From assembly GCA_963753225.1 (NCBI GenBank), contig CAVWBQ010000002.1, forward strand, positions 124,001-188,000: 64,000 nt of DNA. The letters are read 5' to 3'. Positions 57,210 to 64,000 of the stretch are shown piece by piece. Under the pieces are notes generated by a model. The model made no database searches. It was not told the origin of the DNA and worked only from the letters and a program-made list of their open reading frames with translations. The DNA comes from Palsa-504 sp963753225 (GTDB lineage: Bacteria; Actinomycetota; Actinomycetes; Streptosporangiales; Streptosporangiaceae). A program made the position numbers and the translations under genes. The stretch's first letter is position 1; every line of letters begins with the position of its first letter.

Positions 57210-57946
57210 CCATCGCCGACGATTCGGCGTTGTTCCGGGAGGGCCTCGAGCTCCAGCTCGCGCGCTCTGGCCAGGAAGTCGTGGCTACGGCCCGGACCGG
57301 CGACGAATTGCTCGCCCTGATCGGCAGGTACCGCATCGACGCCGCCGTCCTCGACGTGCGCATGCCGCCGACCTTCACCGACGAGGGCCTGCGCACCGCG
57401 GAAGAGCTCGCCGCGCGTCACCCCGAGGTGGGGATCTTGGTGTTGTCGGCGTACGCCGAGACCGCCTACGCCGAACGGCTCTTCGCGGACAGCACCGAAC
57501 GCCGCGGCTACCTGCTCAAGGACCGCGTCGACAACGCAGACGCGCTCTGCGACGCTCTCGAACGGATCTGCCGGGGCGAGTCCGTGGTTGACGACTCCAT
57601 CGTCCAGCGCCTGCTGCGCCGCCAGGATCGCCGGAACGAACTGGCCGTCCTGACCGAACGGGAACGCCTGGTCCTGCAGTACATGGCCGAGGGCCGGTCG
57701 AACACGGGAATCGCCGGGATCATGTACATCGCCGAGAAAACCGTGGAAGCCTACGTGGCGCGGATCTTCGCCAAGCTCGACCTGGCCGGAGCAGGCGATA
57801 CCAACCGGCGGGTCCTGGCCGTCCTCACCTGGCTGCGTACCCACCACTCGGGCATCCACCGCAGGCCGCCGTTCGCCGCTCCCCCGGAAAACAGCGGAGC
57901 TGAGGCGCCGTTAAGGCGCCCCAGCTCCACGTCCCGCCGGCGGTAG
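57200..57946 (+). CDS. NarL/LuxR-family response regulator
   Basis: A 248-aa regulator. Receiver domain 1-125 with phosphoacceptor Asp52 (VLDVRMPP) and conserved Asp8/9 (IADDSALFREGLELQL), then LuxR HTH at about 150-210 (LTERERLVLQYMAEGRSNTGIAGIMYIAEKTVEAYVARIFAKL). A roughly 40-residue tail rich in Pro, Arg and Ser extends beyond family length and covers a hairpin, so the natural end may vary. Co-transcribed with the kinase by 10-bp overlap. Targets unknown; neighbouring wall hydrolases are the best guess. Confidence 0.9.
   Translation: MRIAIADDSALFREGLELQLARSGQEVVATARTGDELLALIGRYRIDAAVLDVRMPPTFTDEGLRTAEELAARHPEVGILVLSAYAETAYAERLFADSTERRGYLLKDRVDNADALCDALERICRGESVVDDSIVQRLLRRQDRRNELAVLTERERLVLQYMAEGRSNTGIAGIMYIAEKTVEAYVARIFAKLDLAGAGDTNRRVLAVLTWLRTHHSGIHRRPPFAAPPENSGAEAPLRRPSSTSRRR
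57896..57928. terminator. Hairpin within the 3' end of the response-regulator gene
   Basis: GGAGCTGAGGCGCC (57896-57909) pairs with GGCGCCCCAGCTCC (57915-57928), one mismatch. It lies in the last codons of the regulator and 20 bp before the convergent wall hydrolase's stop, so probably terminates both. Confidence 0.65.
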
Positions 57947-57947
57947 A

Positions 57948-59330
57948 TTAGCCGATGAGCCCGATGCCGCTGATGGTGTAGTGGCCCGCGCCCTCGCCGT
58001 TCCTGGTGTTGAACGTGTTGAGCATGACCTTGGAAGACTGGGCGAACGCAGTTTCACCGTGACCGCTGGTCCCGTCCCAGTCGCCGTCCTCGGTGGAAAC
58101 CGAACCGTTCGGGCTGACCTGGACCACCACCCCGACGTGGTTGGGCGAGTAGAAGATGACGTCGCCTACGTGCAGGCTGGCAACGGCCGCGCTGAACCTG
58201 CCGTTCTGCTGGGCCCAGGACTGGAAGGTCGGGACGTAGGACTCCGTGGGTACCGGGACGCCGGCGTGCTGCCATACGTAGGTCGCGAAGTAGGCGCACC
58301 AGTAGTAAGCCACGTTCTTTGAGGCCGGCGCGTGCCAGTAATCGGTGCTGATACCCGTGTAACCCCGGCCCTGCCAGCTGATGGCGAGGTTGGCCGCACG
58401 CTGGCCGATGGTCGACGCCGCGGGCGTGGGCGGAGTGTAAGCCGCTCGCCCGTCGTAGCTGGCGCTGCCGAAGGCGAAGATGCCGCCGTCTACCCCGCCG
58501 AGCCAGTATCCGCCGCCACCGGATGCCCTGGCGATGGAGTTGACCGACCCGGCCAGCCTGCTCCCCCCCATGGACCCATAGAACTTCGCGTCGCCGAAGG
58601 CGAAGACGCCGCCGTCCGATCCGGCCAGCCAGTACCCGCGACCATCCGGCGTGGCGGCCATGGCGGTGACCGGGTCGTTCAGCGGCTTGCCGCCCATCGA
58701 CCCGTAGAACCCGGCATCGCCGAACGCGAAGATGCCACCGTCGGCGGCGACCTCCCAGTAGCCCTTGCCGTCGGGAGTGGCGGCGACGCCGGCCACGGGA
58801 GCATTGAGGGCCTTGCCGCCCATCGACCCGTAGAACCCCGCGTCGCCGAACGCGAAGATCCCGCCGTCGGCGGCGACCTCCCAGTAGCCCTTGCCATCCG
58901 GCGTCGCCGCGATCCCGACCACCCCGGCGTTCAGCGGCTTGCCGCCCATCGACCCGAAGAACCCGGCATCACCGAACGCGAAGATCCCGCCGTCGGCGGC
59001 GACCTCCCAGTAGCCCTTGCCATCCGGCGTCGCCGCGATCCCGACCACCCCGGCGTTCAACGGCTTGCCGCCCATCGACCCGAAGAACCCGGCATCACCG
59101 AACGCGAAGATCCCGCCGTCCGAGGCGACCTGCCAGTAGCCCCCGCCGTCCGGTGTGGCCGCCAGCCCGACCAGGGGCGCGTTGCTCGGATAGGTGCCGG
59201 CCGCAAGGGCCGGGCCGGCCCCGCCGGCCAGAGCGGCGGCCGCGAGGCCGATCGCGCCGGCGAGCCAGAACGGCCGCTGCCAAGCCTGATGCCATCGCGG
59301 ATGGCGTCTCCGGTAAGTTGTCTCGCTCAT
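57948..59330 (-). CDS. Secreted wall hydrolase: six 42-aa repeats + CHAP amidase/endopeptidase domain
   Basis: A 460-aa secreted protein. Signal segment LAGAIGLAAAALAGGAGPALAA (about 22-43), six 42-aa repeats of the same type as the protein at 53903 (GYWEVAADGGIFAFGDAGF), two of them almost identical to each other, then a CHAP domain of about 150 residues: catalytic Cys in YYWCAYFATYVW, His in NHVGVVV, and the following acidic/Asn part (STEDGDWDG). Hydrolyses peptide bonds of peptidoglycan. ATG at 59330 with GGAGG 8 bases before. Both hydrolases flank the two-component genes. Confidence 0.88.
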   Translation of the reverse strand: MSETTYRRRHPRWHQAWQRPFWLAGAIGLAAAALAGGAGPALAAGTYPSNAPLVGLAATPDGGGYWQVASDGGIFAFGDAGFFGSMGGKPLNAGVVGIAATPDGKGYWEVAADGGIFAFGDAGFFGSMGGKPLNAGVVGIAATPDGKGYWEVAADGGIFAFGDAGFYGSMGGKALNAPVAGVAATPDGKGYWEVAADGGIFAFGDAGFYGSMGGKPLNDPVTAMAATPDGRGYWLAGSDGGVFAFGDAKFYGSMGGSRLAGSVNSIARASGGGGYWLGGVDGGIFAFGSASYDGRAAYTPPTPAASTIGQRAANLAISWQGRGYTGISTDYWHAPASKNVAYYWCAYFATYVWQHAGVPVPTESYVPTFQSWAQQNGRFSAAVASLHVGDVIFYSPNHVGVVVQVSPNGSVSTEDGDWDGTSGHGETAFAQSSKVMLNTFNTRNGEGAGHYTISGIGLIG

Positions 59331-59465
59331 TGCTTGTTCCTCCATCCCGTCCACGGACGCCGACGCGCCCACCACTCAGCGTCCTGCCTGGCCGGCCAGA
59401 CGGAATCAGTGAAATCCCTGCACGCGCCGAGGGTTAACCCTGCAAGACAGGACACAGGCGGCGGG

Positions 59466-59491
59466 TAGATCAATCAATCCAAATTGATCTA
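59466..59491. promoter_or_regulatory. ArsR-type operator palindrome
   Basis: TAGATCAAT-N8-ATTGATCTA, a perfect 9-bp inverted repeat ending 10 bp before the ArsR-ArsC start. ATCAA-TTGAT dyads are the usual ArsR/SmtB operator shape. Also 136 bp upstream of the divergent CHAP-hydrolase start. Confidence 0.75.
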
Positions 59492-59501
59492 TTATGGGAA
59501 A

Positions 59502-60227
59502 ATGGGCGCTCCGCCAGGGTTCCTGCGGTTGGCCGGCCATCCGCTGCGCTGGCGGCTGCTGACCGAGCTGGCTCGCACCGACCGGCAGGTCCGCGAGCTG
59601 ACCGGGCTGCTGGGCCAGCCGCAGAGCCTGGTCTCCTACCACCTGGGCCGGCTCCGGGCGGGCGGCCTGGTGTCCGCGCGGCGCAGTTCGGCCGACGGCC
59701 GGGACAGCTACTACCGGATCGACCTGGCCCGCTGCCGCGAGCTGCTGGCCGAGACCGGGCTGGCCCTTCATCCCGGGCTAGCCCTTCAGCCCGGGCTAGC
59801 GCCCGCCCGGCCGGTACGGGTGCGGACCCGGGTGCTGTTCCTCTGCACCGGGAACAGCGCCCGCTCGCAGATGGCCGAGGCGCTGCTCGGGCAGCTGGCC
59901 GACGGCACGGTCGAGGCGGCGAGCGCGGGCAGCCACCCTAAATCGCTGCATCCGGAGGCGGTCCGGATCATGCGCGAGCACGGCATCGATATCAGCGGGC
60001 GCCGGTCCAAGCACCTGGAGGAGTTCGCCGGGCAGCGGTTCGGCTACGTGATCACGTTGTGCGACCGGGTGCGCGAGGTCTGCCCGGAGTTCCCCGGCCA
60101 TCCGCAGCTGATCCACTGGAGCATCGCGGACCCGGCCGGCGAGGCGGATCCCGGCGCCGCGTTCCGCCGGGTGGCGGCCGAGCTGCGGACCAGGATCGGC
60201 TTCCTGCTCGCCCGCATCGGAGAGTAG
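59502..60227 (+). CDS. ArsR regulator-arsenate reductase (LMW phosphatase fold) fusion
   Basis: A 241-aa fusion. Residues 1-85: ArsR-type winged helix (GHPLRWRLLTELARTDRQVRELTGLLGQPQSLVSYHLGRLRAGGLV), followed by a short Ala/Pro-rich repeat linker (LHPGLALQPGL). Residues 105-240: low-molecular-weight phosphatase fold with P-loop LCTGNSARS (Cys115), catalytic aspartate region in HWSIADPAGE. Such LMW-fold reductases reduce arsenate with mycothiol or thioredoxin. No metal-sensing CxC is obvious in the HTH part, so arsenite could be sensed elsewhere or by the reductase cysteine. Starts at ATG 59502, the palindrome upstream suggests autorepression. Followed 2 bp later by a ChrA-like transporter. 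Confidence 0.88.
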   Translation: MGAPPGFLRLAGHPLRWRLLTELARTDRQVRELTGLLGQPQSLVSYHLGRLRAGGLVSARRSSADGRDSYYRIDLARCRELLAETGLALHPGLALQPGLAPARPVRVRTRVLFLCTGNSARSQMAEALLGQLADGTVEAASAGSHPKSLHPEAVRIMREHGIDISGRRSKHLEEFAGQRFGYVITLCDRVREVCPEFPGHPQLIHWSIADPAGEADPGAAFRRVAAELRTRIGFLLARIGE

Positions 60228-60229
60228 CC

Positions 60230-61534
60230 GTGGAGCACCAGGCCAGTCTGGGCACCGTGGCGCGGGAGTGGGGGCGGATCGGGTGCATCGGCTTCGGCGG
60301 GCCGCCCGCGCACATCGCACTGCTGCGGCAGCTGTGCGTCGAGCGCAGGCAGTGGCTGGACGCGCAGGAGTTCGAGGACGCCATCGCGGCGTGCAACCTG
60401 CTGCCCGGGCCGGCCTCCACCGAGCTGGCGATCTTCTGCGCCTGGCGGGTCCGCGGCCGGGCGGGCGCGCTGGCCGGCGGGCTCGCCTTCATCCTGCCCG
60501 GGCTGGCCTGCATCCTCGCGCTATCCGCGCTGTTCCTGACGGGCACGCCGCCGCTGTGGGTGAAAGGCGCCGGGGCCGGGGCGGGCGCCGCGGTGGCCGC
60601 GGTCGCGGTTCAGGCCGGCTGGACCCTGCTCGGGCCCAGCTGGACACGGGCGGGCACGGCCGGCCGGGCTCGCCGGTTCCGCTGGGCGGCGTACCTGCTG
60701 GCCGGCGGGGCGGCGGCCGCGACCATCGGGCCGTGGCTGGTGCTGGTCCTGCTCGGCTGCGGGGCCGCCGAGCTGGCGGCTGCGCGGCCGCGGGACGGTG
60801 CGCCGAGGCCGGACGGGGAAACGGGCGCGGCGGACGGGGAAACGGGCGCGGCGGACGGGGAAACGGGCGCGGCGGACGGGGAAACGGGTGAGGCCACAGG
60901 GAAAGCGCGAGGAATCGCGGTGCTTCCTGCGTTGCCGGGGCTCCTGGCCGGGGCGGGGCGGGTGGCGGGGGCGGCCGCGGGAGGCGCCGGGCTGGCCGGG
61001 GTGGCCTGGGTGGCGTTTAAGGTGGGGGCGCTGTCGTTCGGCGGCGGCTTCGTGATCATCCCGCTGATGCGGGCCGACGCGGTGGGGCGGGGCTGGATGA
61101 CCGGCGGCCAGTTCCTGAACGCCGTGGCGCTGGGCCAGATCACGCCGGGGCCGGTGATGCAGACGGTCTCCGCCGTCGGCTACGCGGCCGCCGGCGTGAG
61201 CGGCGGTCTGCTCGCCGCGCTGGTCGCGTTCGCTCCCTCGTTCGCGTTCGTGCTGGGCGGCGCCAGGTACCTCGGCGTGCTGCGCACCAGCCGGGCTGCG
61301 CAGGCTTTCCTGGACGGCGCGGGGCCGGCCGCGATCGGGGCGATCCTGGGCTCGGCTATCTTGCTGGCCGGGGCGCTGCGCGAGCCGTGGCAGTTCGCGG
61401 TGCTGGCCGCGGCAGCTGTGGTGCTGCTGTGCCCTCCGCTGGGGGTACTGCGCCGCGGCGTGGTGTTCACCCTGCTCGCCGCGGCTGCGACCGGGATGCT
61501 CGTGGCGCTGGCCGGCGGGCCGCTGCCATATTAA
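60230..61534 (+). CDS. chrA: ChrA-family chromate transporter
   Basis: A 434-aa bidomain CHR transporter. First half: WGRIGCIGFGGPPAHIALLRQ (FGGPxAHI motif), CNLLPGPASTELAIFCAW; second half after a hydrophilic linker: FKVGALSFGGGFVIIPLMRADAV and ALGQITPGPVMQTVSAVGY. The linker contains a four-fold DGETGAA repeat. CHR proteins export chromate or related oxyanions. GTG at 60230, 2 bp after the ArsR-ArsC stop, so same operon: arsenate and chromate are both oxyanions. No ribosome site is obvious beyond the overlap context. Confidence 0.9.
   Translation: MEHQASLGTVAREWGRIGCIGFGGPPAHIALLRQLCVERRQWLDAQEFEDAIAACNLLPGPASTELAIFCAWRVRGRAGALAGGLAFILPGLACILALSALFLTGTPPLWVKGAGAGAGAAVAAVAVQAGWTLLGPSWTRAGTAGRARRFRWAAYLLAGGAAAATIGPWLVLVLLGCGAAELAAARPRDGAPRPDGETGAADGETGAADGETGAADGETGEATGKARGIAVLPALPGLLAGAGRVAGAAAGGAGLAGVAWVAFKVGALSFGGGFVIIPLMRADAVGRGWMTGGQFLNAVALGQITPGPVMQTVSAVGYAAAGVSGGLLAALVAFAPSFAFVLGGARYLGVLRTSRAAQAFLDGAGPAAIGAILGSAILLAGALREPWQFAVLAAAAVVLLCPPLGVLRRGVVFTLLAAAATGMLVALAGGPLPY
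60811..60890. repeat. 21-bp tandem repeat in the ChrA linker (about 3.8 copies)
   Basis: Units start at 60811, 60832, 60853 and 60874 (each begins GGACGGGGAAACGGG). They encode a DGETGAA run between the two CHR halves, on the cytoplasmic or outer loop, keeping the frame. Confidence 0.93.
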
Positions 61535-61579
61535 CGAGGCTAGGCGGATTTTTCCTGGTCGCCGGGGTAGCCAGGACGC

Positions 61580-61762
61580 ATGACCGATTCTGAAACCGAT
61601 ATCCACAAGGGCGAAGCCGAGCTGCGGATCTCCCGGGTCAAGGCGCTCAGCGACGCCGATCGCCTCGGCGTCATGACCTACCTGCTGGCGAAGTACCCGG
61701 ACACGTTCCCCGGGATGCTGGATGACGCGCTGAGCTCAGTCAGCCCCAAGAACAACGGCTAG
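61580..61762 (+). CDS. Small hypothetical protein (60 aa)
   Basis: ATG at 61580. Sequence is charged and helical: RISRVKALSDADRLGVMTYLLAKYPDTFPGMLDDALSS. It has good codon bias for this genome and reads to a stop at 61762. The helix-loop-helix pattern is common to unnamed actinomycete small proteins. No strong ribosome site. The 3' end overlaps the convergent hydrolase by 27 bp, which argues for caution. Confidence 0.5.
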   Translation: MTDSETDIHKGEAELRISRVKALSDADRLGVMTYLLAKYPDTFPGMLDDALSSVSPKNNG

Positions 61763-62509
61763 CAGCGGGCCGTAGTACTTGCGGACATGCCAGAAGGCCC
61801 AGGCCTTGCACGGGGTGCCGAACCGGCTCTGGATATAGTCCTCACCCCAGCGGATCTGGGTCCGCGGGTTGGTGAGCCAGTCGGATCCTTCGGCGGCCAT
61901 CTTGCTGCCCGGGTCGGCCTGCGGGATCCCGTAGGCGTACGCCGGGTTCCCGGCCAGCTTGTTCCAACCGCTCTCCCTGGCCCAGATGTTGTTGAGGCAA
62001 CCGTACTGGTGCGGCCTCCAGCCGTGCGCCGCCAGCTGGATGACGGCGTACGTCTTCTTGCTCGTATTCGTGGACCAGAGCGCGACGTTGCCGGGCGCGT
62101 CGATGACCGCATTGCCGTCGGCCCGCAGGATCAGCACGGACCCGCTGTGCCCGCCCGTCCCGGCGGCCCACAGCGGCGTGCCGCCGGGCACCGCGACCAC
62201 CAGGTTGCCGTCGGTCTGCATGACCAGCTGCGCGCCGTCATTGCGCCAGGTGTTGCTGGCCCAGATCGGGACGCGGCCCGGTGCGTAGAGGACGAGGTTG
62301 CCGTCGGCCTGCATGGTGAGGATGTCGCTGCCGGCGCTCATCGACTGGCCGGGATGGAGTGTCTCGCCGGGGAGCAGCCGGTCGCTGCCCGCCGCCGCGC
62401 GGGCCGGGCCGCTGCCGAGGACCGGCCAGAGGACGGCGAGCAGGACCATGCCGCCGACGACGGCCCGGATCCGCCCGGGGCGAGAGCTCGCGTTATGACA
62501 GCCCTGCAT
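61736..62509 (-). CDS. Secreted lectin-transglycosylase-type wall protein
   Basis: A 257-aa secreted protein: signal AVVGGMVLLAVLWPVLGSGPARA (about 16-38), bulb-type (B-)lectin domain of about 110 residues with three LxxDGNxVL-type repeats (LTMQADGNLVLYAPG, LVMQTDGNLVVAVPG, LILRADGNAVIDAPG), and a C-terminal transglycosylase-like part with catalytic-type RESGW, AYGIPQAD and TQIRWGEDYIQSR. The last part is homologous to the end of the hydrolase at 53903. ATG at 62509 with GGAGGGG upstream; longer in-frame starts have no ribosome site. Probably mannose or wall-glycan binding plus muramidase. Confidence 0.85.
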   Translation of the reverse strand: MQGCHNASSRPGRIRAVVGGMVLLAVLWPVLGSGPARAAAGSDRLLPGETLHPGQSMSAGSDILTMQADGNLVLYAPGRVPIWASNTWRNDGAQLVMQTDGNLVVAVPGGTPLWAAGTGGHSGSVLILRADGNAVIDAPGNVALWSTNTSKKTYAVIQLAAHGWRPHQYGCLNNIWARESGWNKLAGNPAYAYGIPQADPGSKMAAEGSDWLTNPRTQIRWGEDYIQSRFGTPCKAWAFWHVRKYYGPLLAVVLGAD

Positions 62510-62670
62510 TCTTGATTCCCCTCCATGTGGACCTGGGGCCCCGTTGATTCCCAGAGGTAAGTTCCCACCTAGCTGGCGTGATAGACATGGGGCCAATGGG
62601 GTGGAAGAGACAATCTGGGGCGGGTGATGCCCTCGGCCGACCGCCGGGGCTGAGGGGCCGCATCCGTTCG

Positions 62671-62687
62671 GTTCGAATGTATCGAAC
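62671..62687. promoter_or_regulatory. GTTCGA inverted repeat upstream of membrane protein gene
   Basis: GTTCGA-ATGTA-TCGAAC lies 41 bp before the ATG at 62728. Further TTCGAT half-sites follow (62702-62707). The gap 62510-62727 contains no gene otherwise. Candidate operator, unproven. Confidence 0.35.
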
Positions 62688-62727
62688 GGGTTCCCAGAGT
62701 ATTCGATCATATGTTTTAATAGATGAC

Positions 62728-63522
62728 ATGTTCGAAGCTCTCGCCCAAGGTGCCAGCCACCCCGCCGTAGCCGCCTGGCTGGGGCTGGGCACGGCGGCGG
62801 TGGCCGCCATGGTGGTGGCCATGGCCTGGAGCGTGAACGCGCGCCAGATCCGGCTGGCGGAACTGCTGGCCCGGCGCCAGTTCCCGGTAACCAGCGGCAA
62901 CGGCGCGGCCAAGGGCACGGCCGAGATCGAGAACGGCGCCGCGGCGAAAGAGGCCGCCGCGGCGAGCGCTAAGAAGGTGCCGCCGGAGGTCATAGACGGA
63001 CCCGACGAGGTGGTGGCCGGGGAGCAGGCCAGGTACCGCGTCCAGACCGGGGGCCCGCACCAGGTGGTGTCGTGGGCGGTCGGCGGCGGCGGCGCGGTGT
63101 CGCACGGTCCCGACCCGGGTCATCCCGGTGACCTGCTGCTAGTCGCCGGGCAGCCAGGCGAACTTACTCTCATCGCCAGGGTGCGGGAGGGCCTGACCGA
63201 GCGGCGCGCGACCAAGACCGTCACCGCGGTGGCCGAGGTGGCCGAGCCCGCGCCGCCGTTCACGCTGCGCCTGTTCCTTCACGGGTGGGGGCTGATCGTG
63301 GTGGCGGTGCTGATCGTCGGGTTCGCCGGCGCGCTGGACGCGCTGGGCAACTTCACCTCCTCCGACTTCATCGCCGTGGCCGTCCCGCTGGCCGCCTTGC
63401 TCGGCGTGCTCGCCGTGGCGCGAGGCGCAAGCGGCGTCGGCGAGGCCGGCGGCCGGCCAGGCAACGGTCACGGCCTGGGCCACCACGGGCACGGCGCTGG
63501 CAAGCGGCACGGGCAGGTCTAG
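62728..63522 (+). CDS. Hypothetical membrane protein with Ig-like outer domain
   Basis: A 264-aa protein: TM1 (VAAWLGLGTAAVAAMVVAMAWSV, about 14-36), an Ala/Lys-rich segment, an Ig/PKD-like beta-domain (about 92-165, DEVVAGEQARYRVQTGGPHQVVSWAVGGGG), then two TMs (LRLFLHGWGLIVVAVLIVGFAGAL and FIAVAVPLAALLGVLAVARG) and a His-Gly-rich tail (GHGLGHHGHGAGKRHG). His-rich tails can bind metals. No family recognised. ATG at 62728 has an AT-rich promoter-like region upstream. Confidence 0.65.
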   Translation: MFEALAQGASHPAVAAWLGLGTAAVAAMVVAMAWSVNARQIRLAELLARRQFPVTSGNGAAKGTAEIENGAAAKEAAAASAKKVPPEVIDGPDEVVAGEQARYRVQTGGPHQVVSWAVGGGGAVSHGPDPGHPGDLLLVAGQPGELTLIARVREGLTERRATKTVTAVAEVAEPAPPFTLRLFLHGWGLIVVAVLIVGFAGALDALGNFTSSDFIAVAVPLAALLGVLAVARGASGVGEAGGRPGNGHGLGHHGHGAGKRHGQV

Positions 63523-63555
63523 GGAAAGAAGGCTGAAACACTTCGTATCCAAAAC

Positions 63556-63584
63556 CTGTACAGCAATATGGTATTGCTATACAG
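63556..63584. promoter_or_regulatory. 13-bp near-perfect palindrome in the APC permease promoter
   Basis: CTGTACAGCAATA-TGG-TATTGCTATACAG: 12 of 13 pairs match around a 3-base centre (63569-63571). Unusually AT-rich, 50 bp before the permease ATG and 34 bp after the preceding stop. Typical of a GntR- or TetR-type operator; identity unknown. Confidence 0.5.
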
Positions 63585-63633
63585 TACTGCCATAGCCCCG
63601 GCACCCGGCCCGGGCGGAAGGCGATACACCCCC

Positions 63634-64000
63634 ATGACCACTCTCGTTAGCGCGGAGACGACTGCTCCCGCGGTTGTCGCAGCACCGGCGGCATCAGCCC
63701 CGGCCCAGGACGCTGCTGCCCAGGACAAGGGCCTGCGTGCCGGAGCGCTCGGGCTACTCTCCAGCGTGGTGATCGCGGTCTCCTCGACCGCGCCCGCCTA
63801 CAGCATGGCCGCGACGCTCGGCCTGATCGTCGCCGTGGTCGGGGTGCACAGCCCGGGCACGCTGATCGTGTCGTTCCTGCCGATGCTCTGCATCGCCTAC
63901 GCGTTCCGGGAGCTGAACAAGGTCGATCCCGACTGCGGTACCACGTTCACCTGGACGGCGCGGGCGTTCGGCCCGCGGACGGGCTGGATGGGCGGCTGGG
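63634..64000 (+). CDS. APC-superfamily amino acid/polyamine permease (3'-truncated by window edge)
   Basis: 122 codons are visible, running off the end. After an Ala/Thr-rich lead (1-35), LLSSVVIAVSSTAPAYSMAATLGLIVAVVG is TM1 with the small-residue break of APC transporters, and VSFLPMLCIAYAFRELNKVDPDCGTTFTWTARAFGPRTGWMGGW is TM2 and the loop before TM3, a stretch shared with actinobacterial APC permeases. ATG at 63634; upstream palindrome suggests dedicated regulation. Substrate not determinable. Confidence 0.8.
   Translation, partial: MTTLVSAETTAPAVVAAPAASAPAQDAAAQDKGLRAGALGLLSSVVIAVSSTAPAYSMAATLGLIVAVVGVHSPGTLIVSFLPMLCIAYAFRELNKVDPDCGTTFTWTARAFGPRTGWMGGW

Noticed and set aside
53903..59330. 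CRISPR-like regularly spaced repeats
   Set aside because: The 126-bp periodicity is coding: each unit is a 42-aa protein repeat, with no spacers.

Overview
The window reads as a very GC-rich actinomycete chromosome: GTG starts are common, genes overlap as ATGA/GTGA, and the regulators and lipoproteins are actinobacterial in type. The steroid genes look strongly like those of Mycobacterium/Rhodococcus, but the mix (AfsR-type regulator, CYP125, group-1-type hydrogenase maturation genes, propeller-repeat wall hydrolases) does not fix a genus. I saw no rRNA, tRNA, CRISPR array, intact insertion sequence or phage.

Layout. (1) 1-8241: a compact steroid-catabolism island. It holds the 3' part of an ltp3-like thiolase, a PadR regulator, cyp125 and fadA5 diverging from a KstR-type operator (2625-2638), then fadE30-ipdF diverging from fadD3-crotonase around a KstR2-type operator (5835-5848). 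Side-chain and C/D-ring functions sit side by side. (2) 8232-12309: a 1256-aa AfsR/SARP-cyclase-AAA-TPR regulator and a small protein, closed by a 19-bp hairpin. (3) 12679-18996: a hydrogenase-maturation cluster, SIS protein, HypC paralogue, SIS protein, hypC, hypD, hypE, with hypF convergent. No hydrogenase subunit, hypA or hypB is in view. (4) 19068-27520: ManA-type isomerase, an MFS transporter with a roughly 215-residue repetitive outer loop, a TetR regulator, an acyl-CoA ligase/phosphotriesterase-family pair and a double-RCK channel-like protein. (5) 27542-33972: secreted-repeat lipoproteins, a MacB-like ABC exporter and a VIT-family transporter. (6) 34599-38225: phosphotransferase, a frameshifted LysR, a PadR/membrane-protein pair and an SRPBCC protein. 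(7) 38776-42442: a SigK/RskA stress locus facing a molybdopterin oxidoreductase and a fasciclin lipoprotein (MPT70/83-like); two divergent promoters share the same SigK-like motif. (8) 42460-52154: a light/B12 (LitR/CarH-type) module with photolyase, DUF523/DUF1722, DUF1295, two CFA-type methyltransferases, DUF1365, an FAD oxidase, a TIGR01777 SDR and the MerR-B12 regulator. Two of its genes carry frameshifts. (9) 52151-53771: LLM oxidoreductase and 2H-phosphoesterase-like protein. (10) 53903-62509: a cell-wall zone with two hydrolases built on 42-aa repeats flanking a two-component system, an ArsR-ArsC fusion with ChrA, and a lectin-type wall hydrolase. (11) 62728-64000: a membrane protein and the start of an APC permease.

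How it works together: the steroid genes would supply CYP125 terminal oxidation, thiolytic side-chain removal and CoA activation plus beta-oxidation of the C/D-ring propionate, with two repressors inferred from operators (their genes are not in the window). The SigK and LitR blocks are separate stress programs (redox/envelope, and light). In-frame tandem repeats recur across unrelated genes, suggesting a genome prone to short tandem duplication. Three frameshifts (35.7, 46.4 and 48.0 kb) are either real decay or sequence errors and should be checked against reads.
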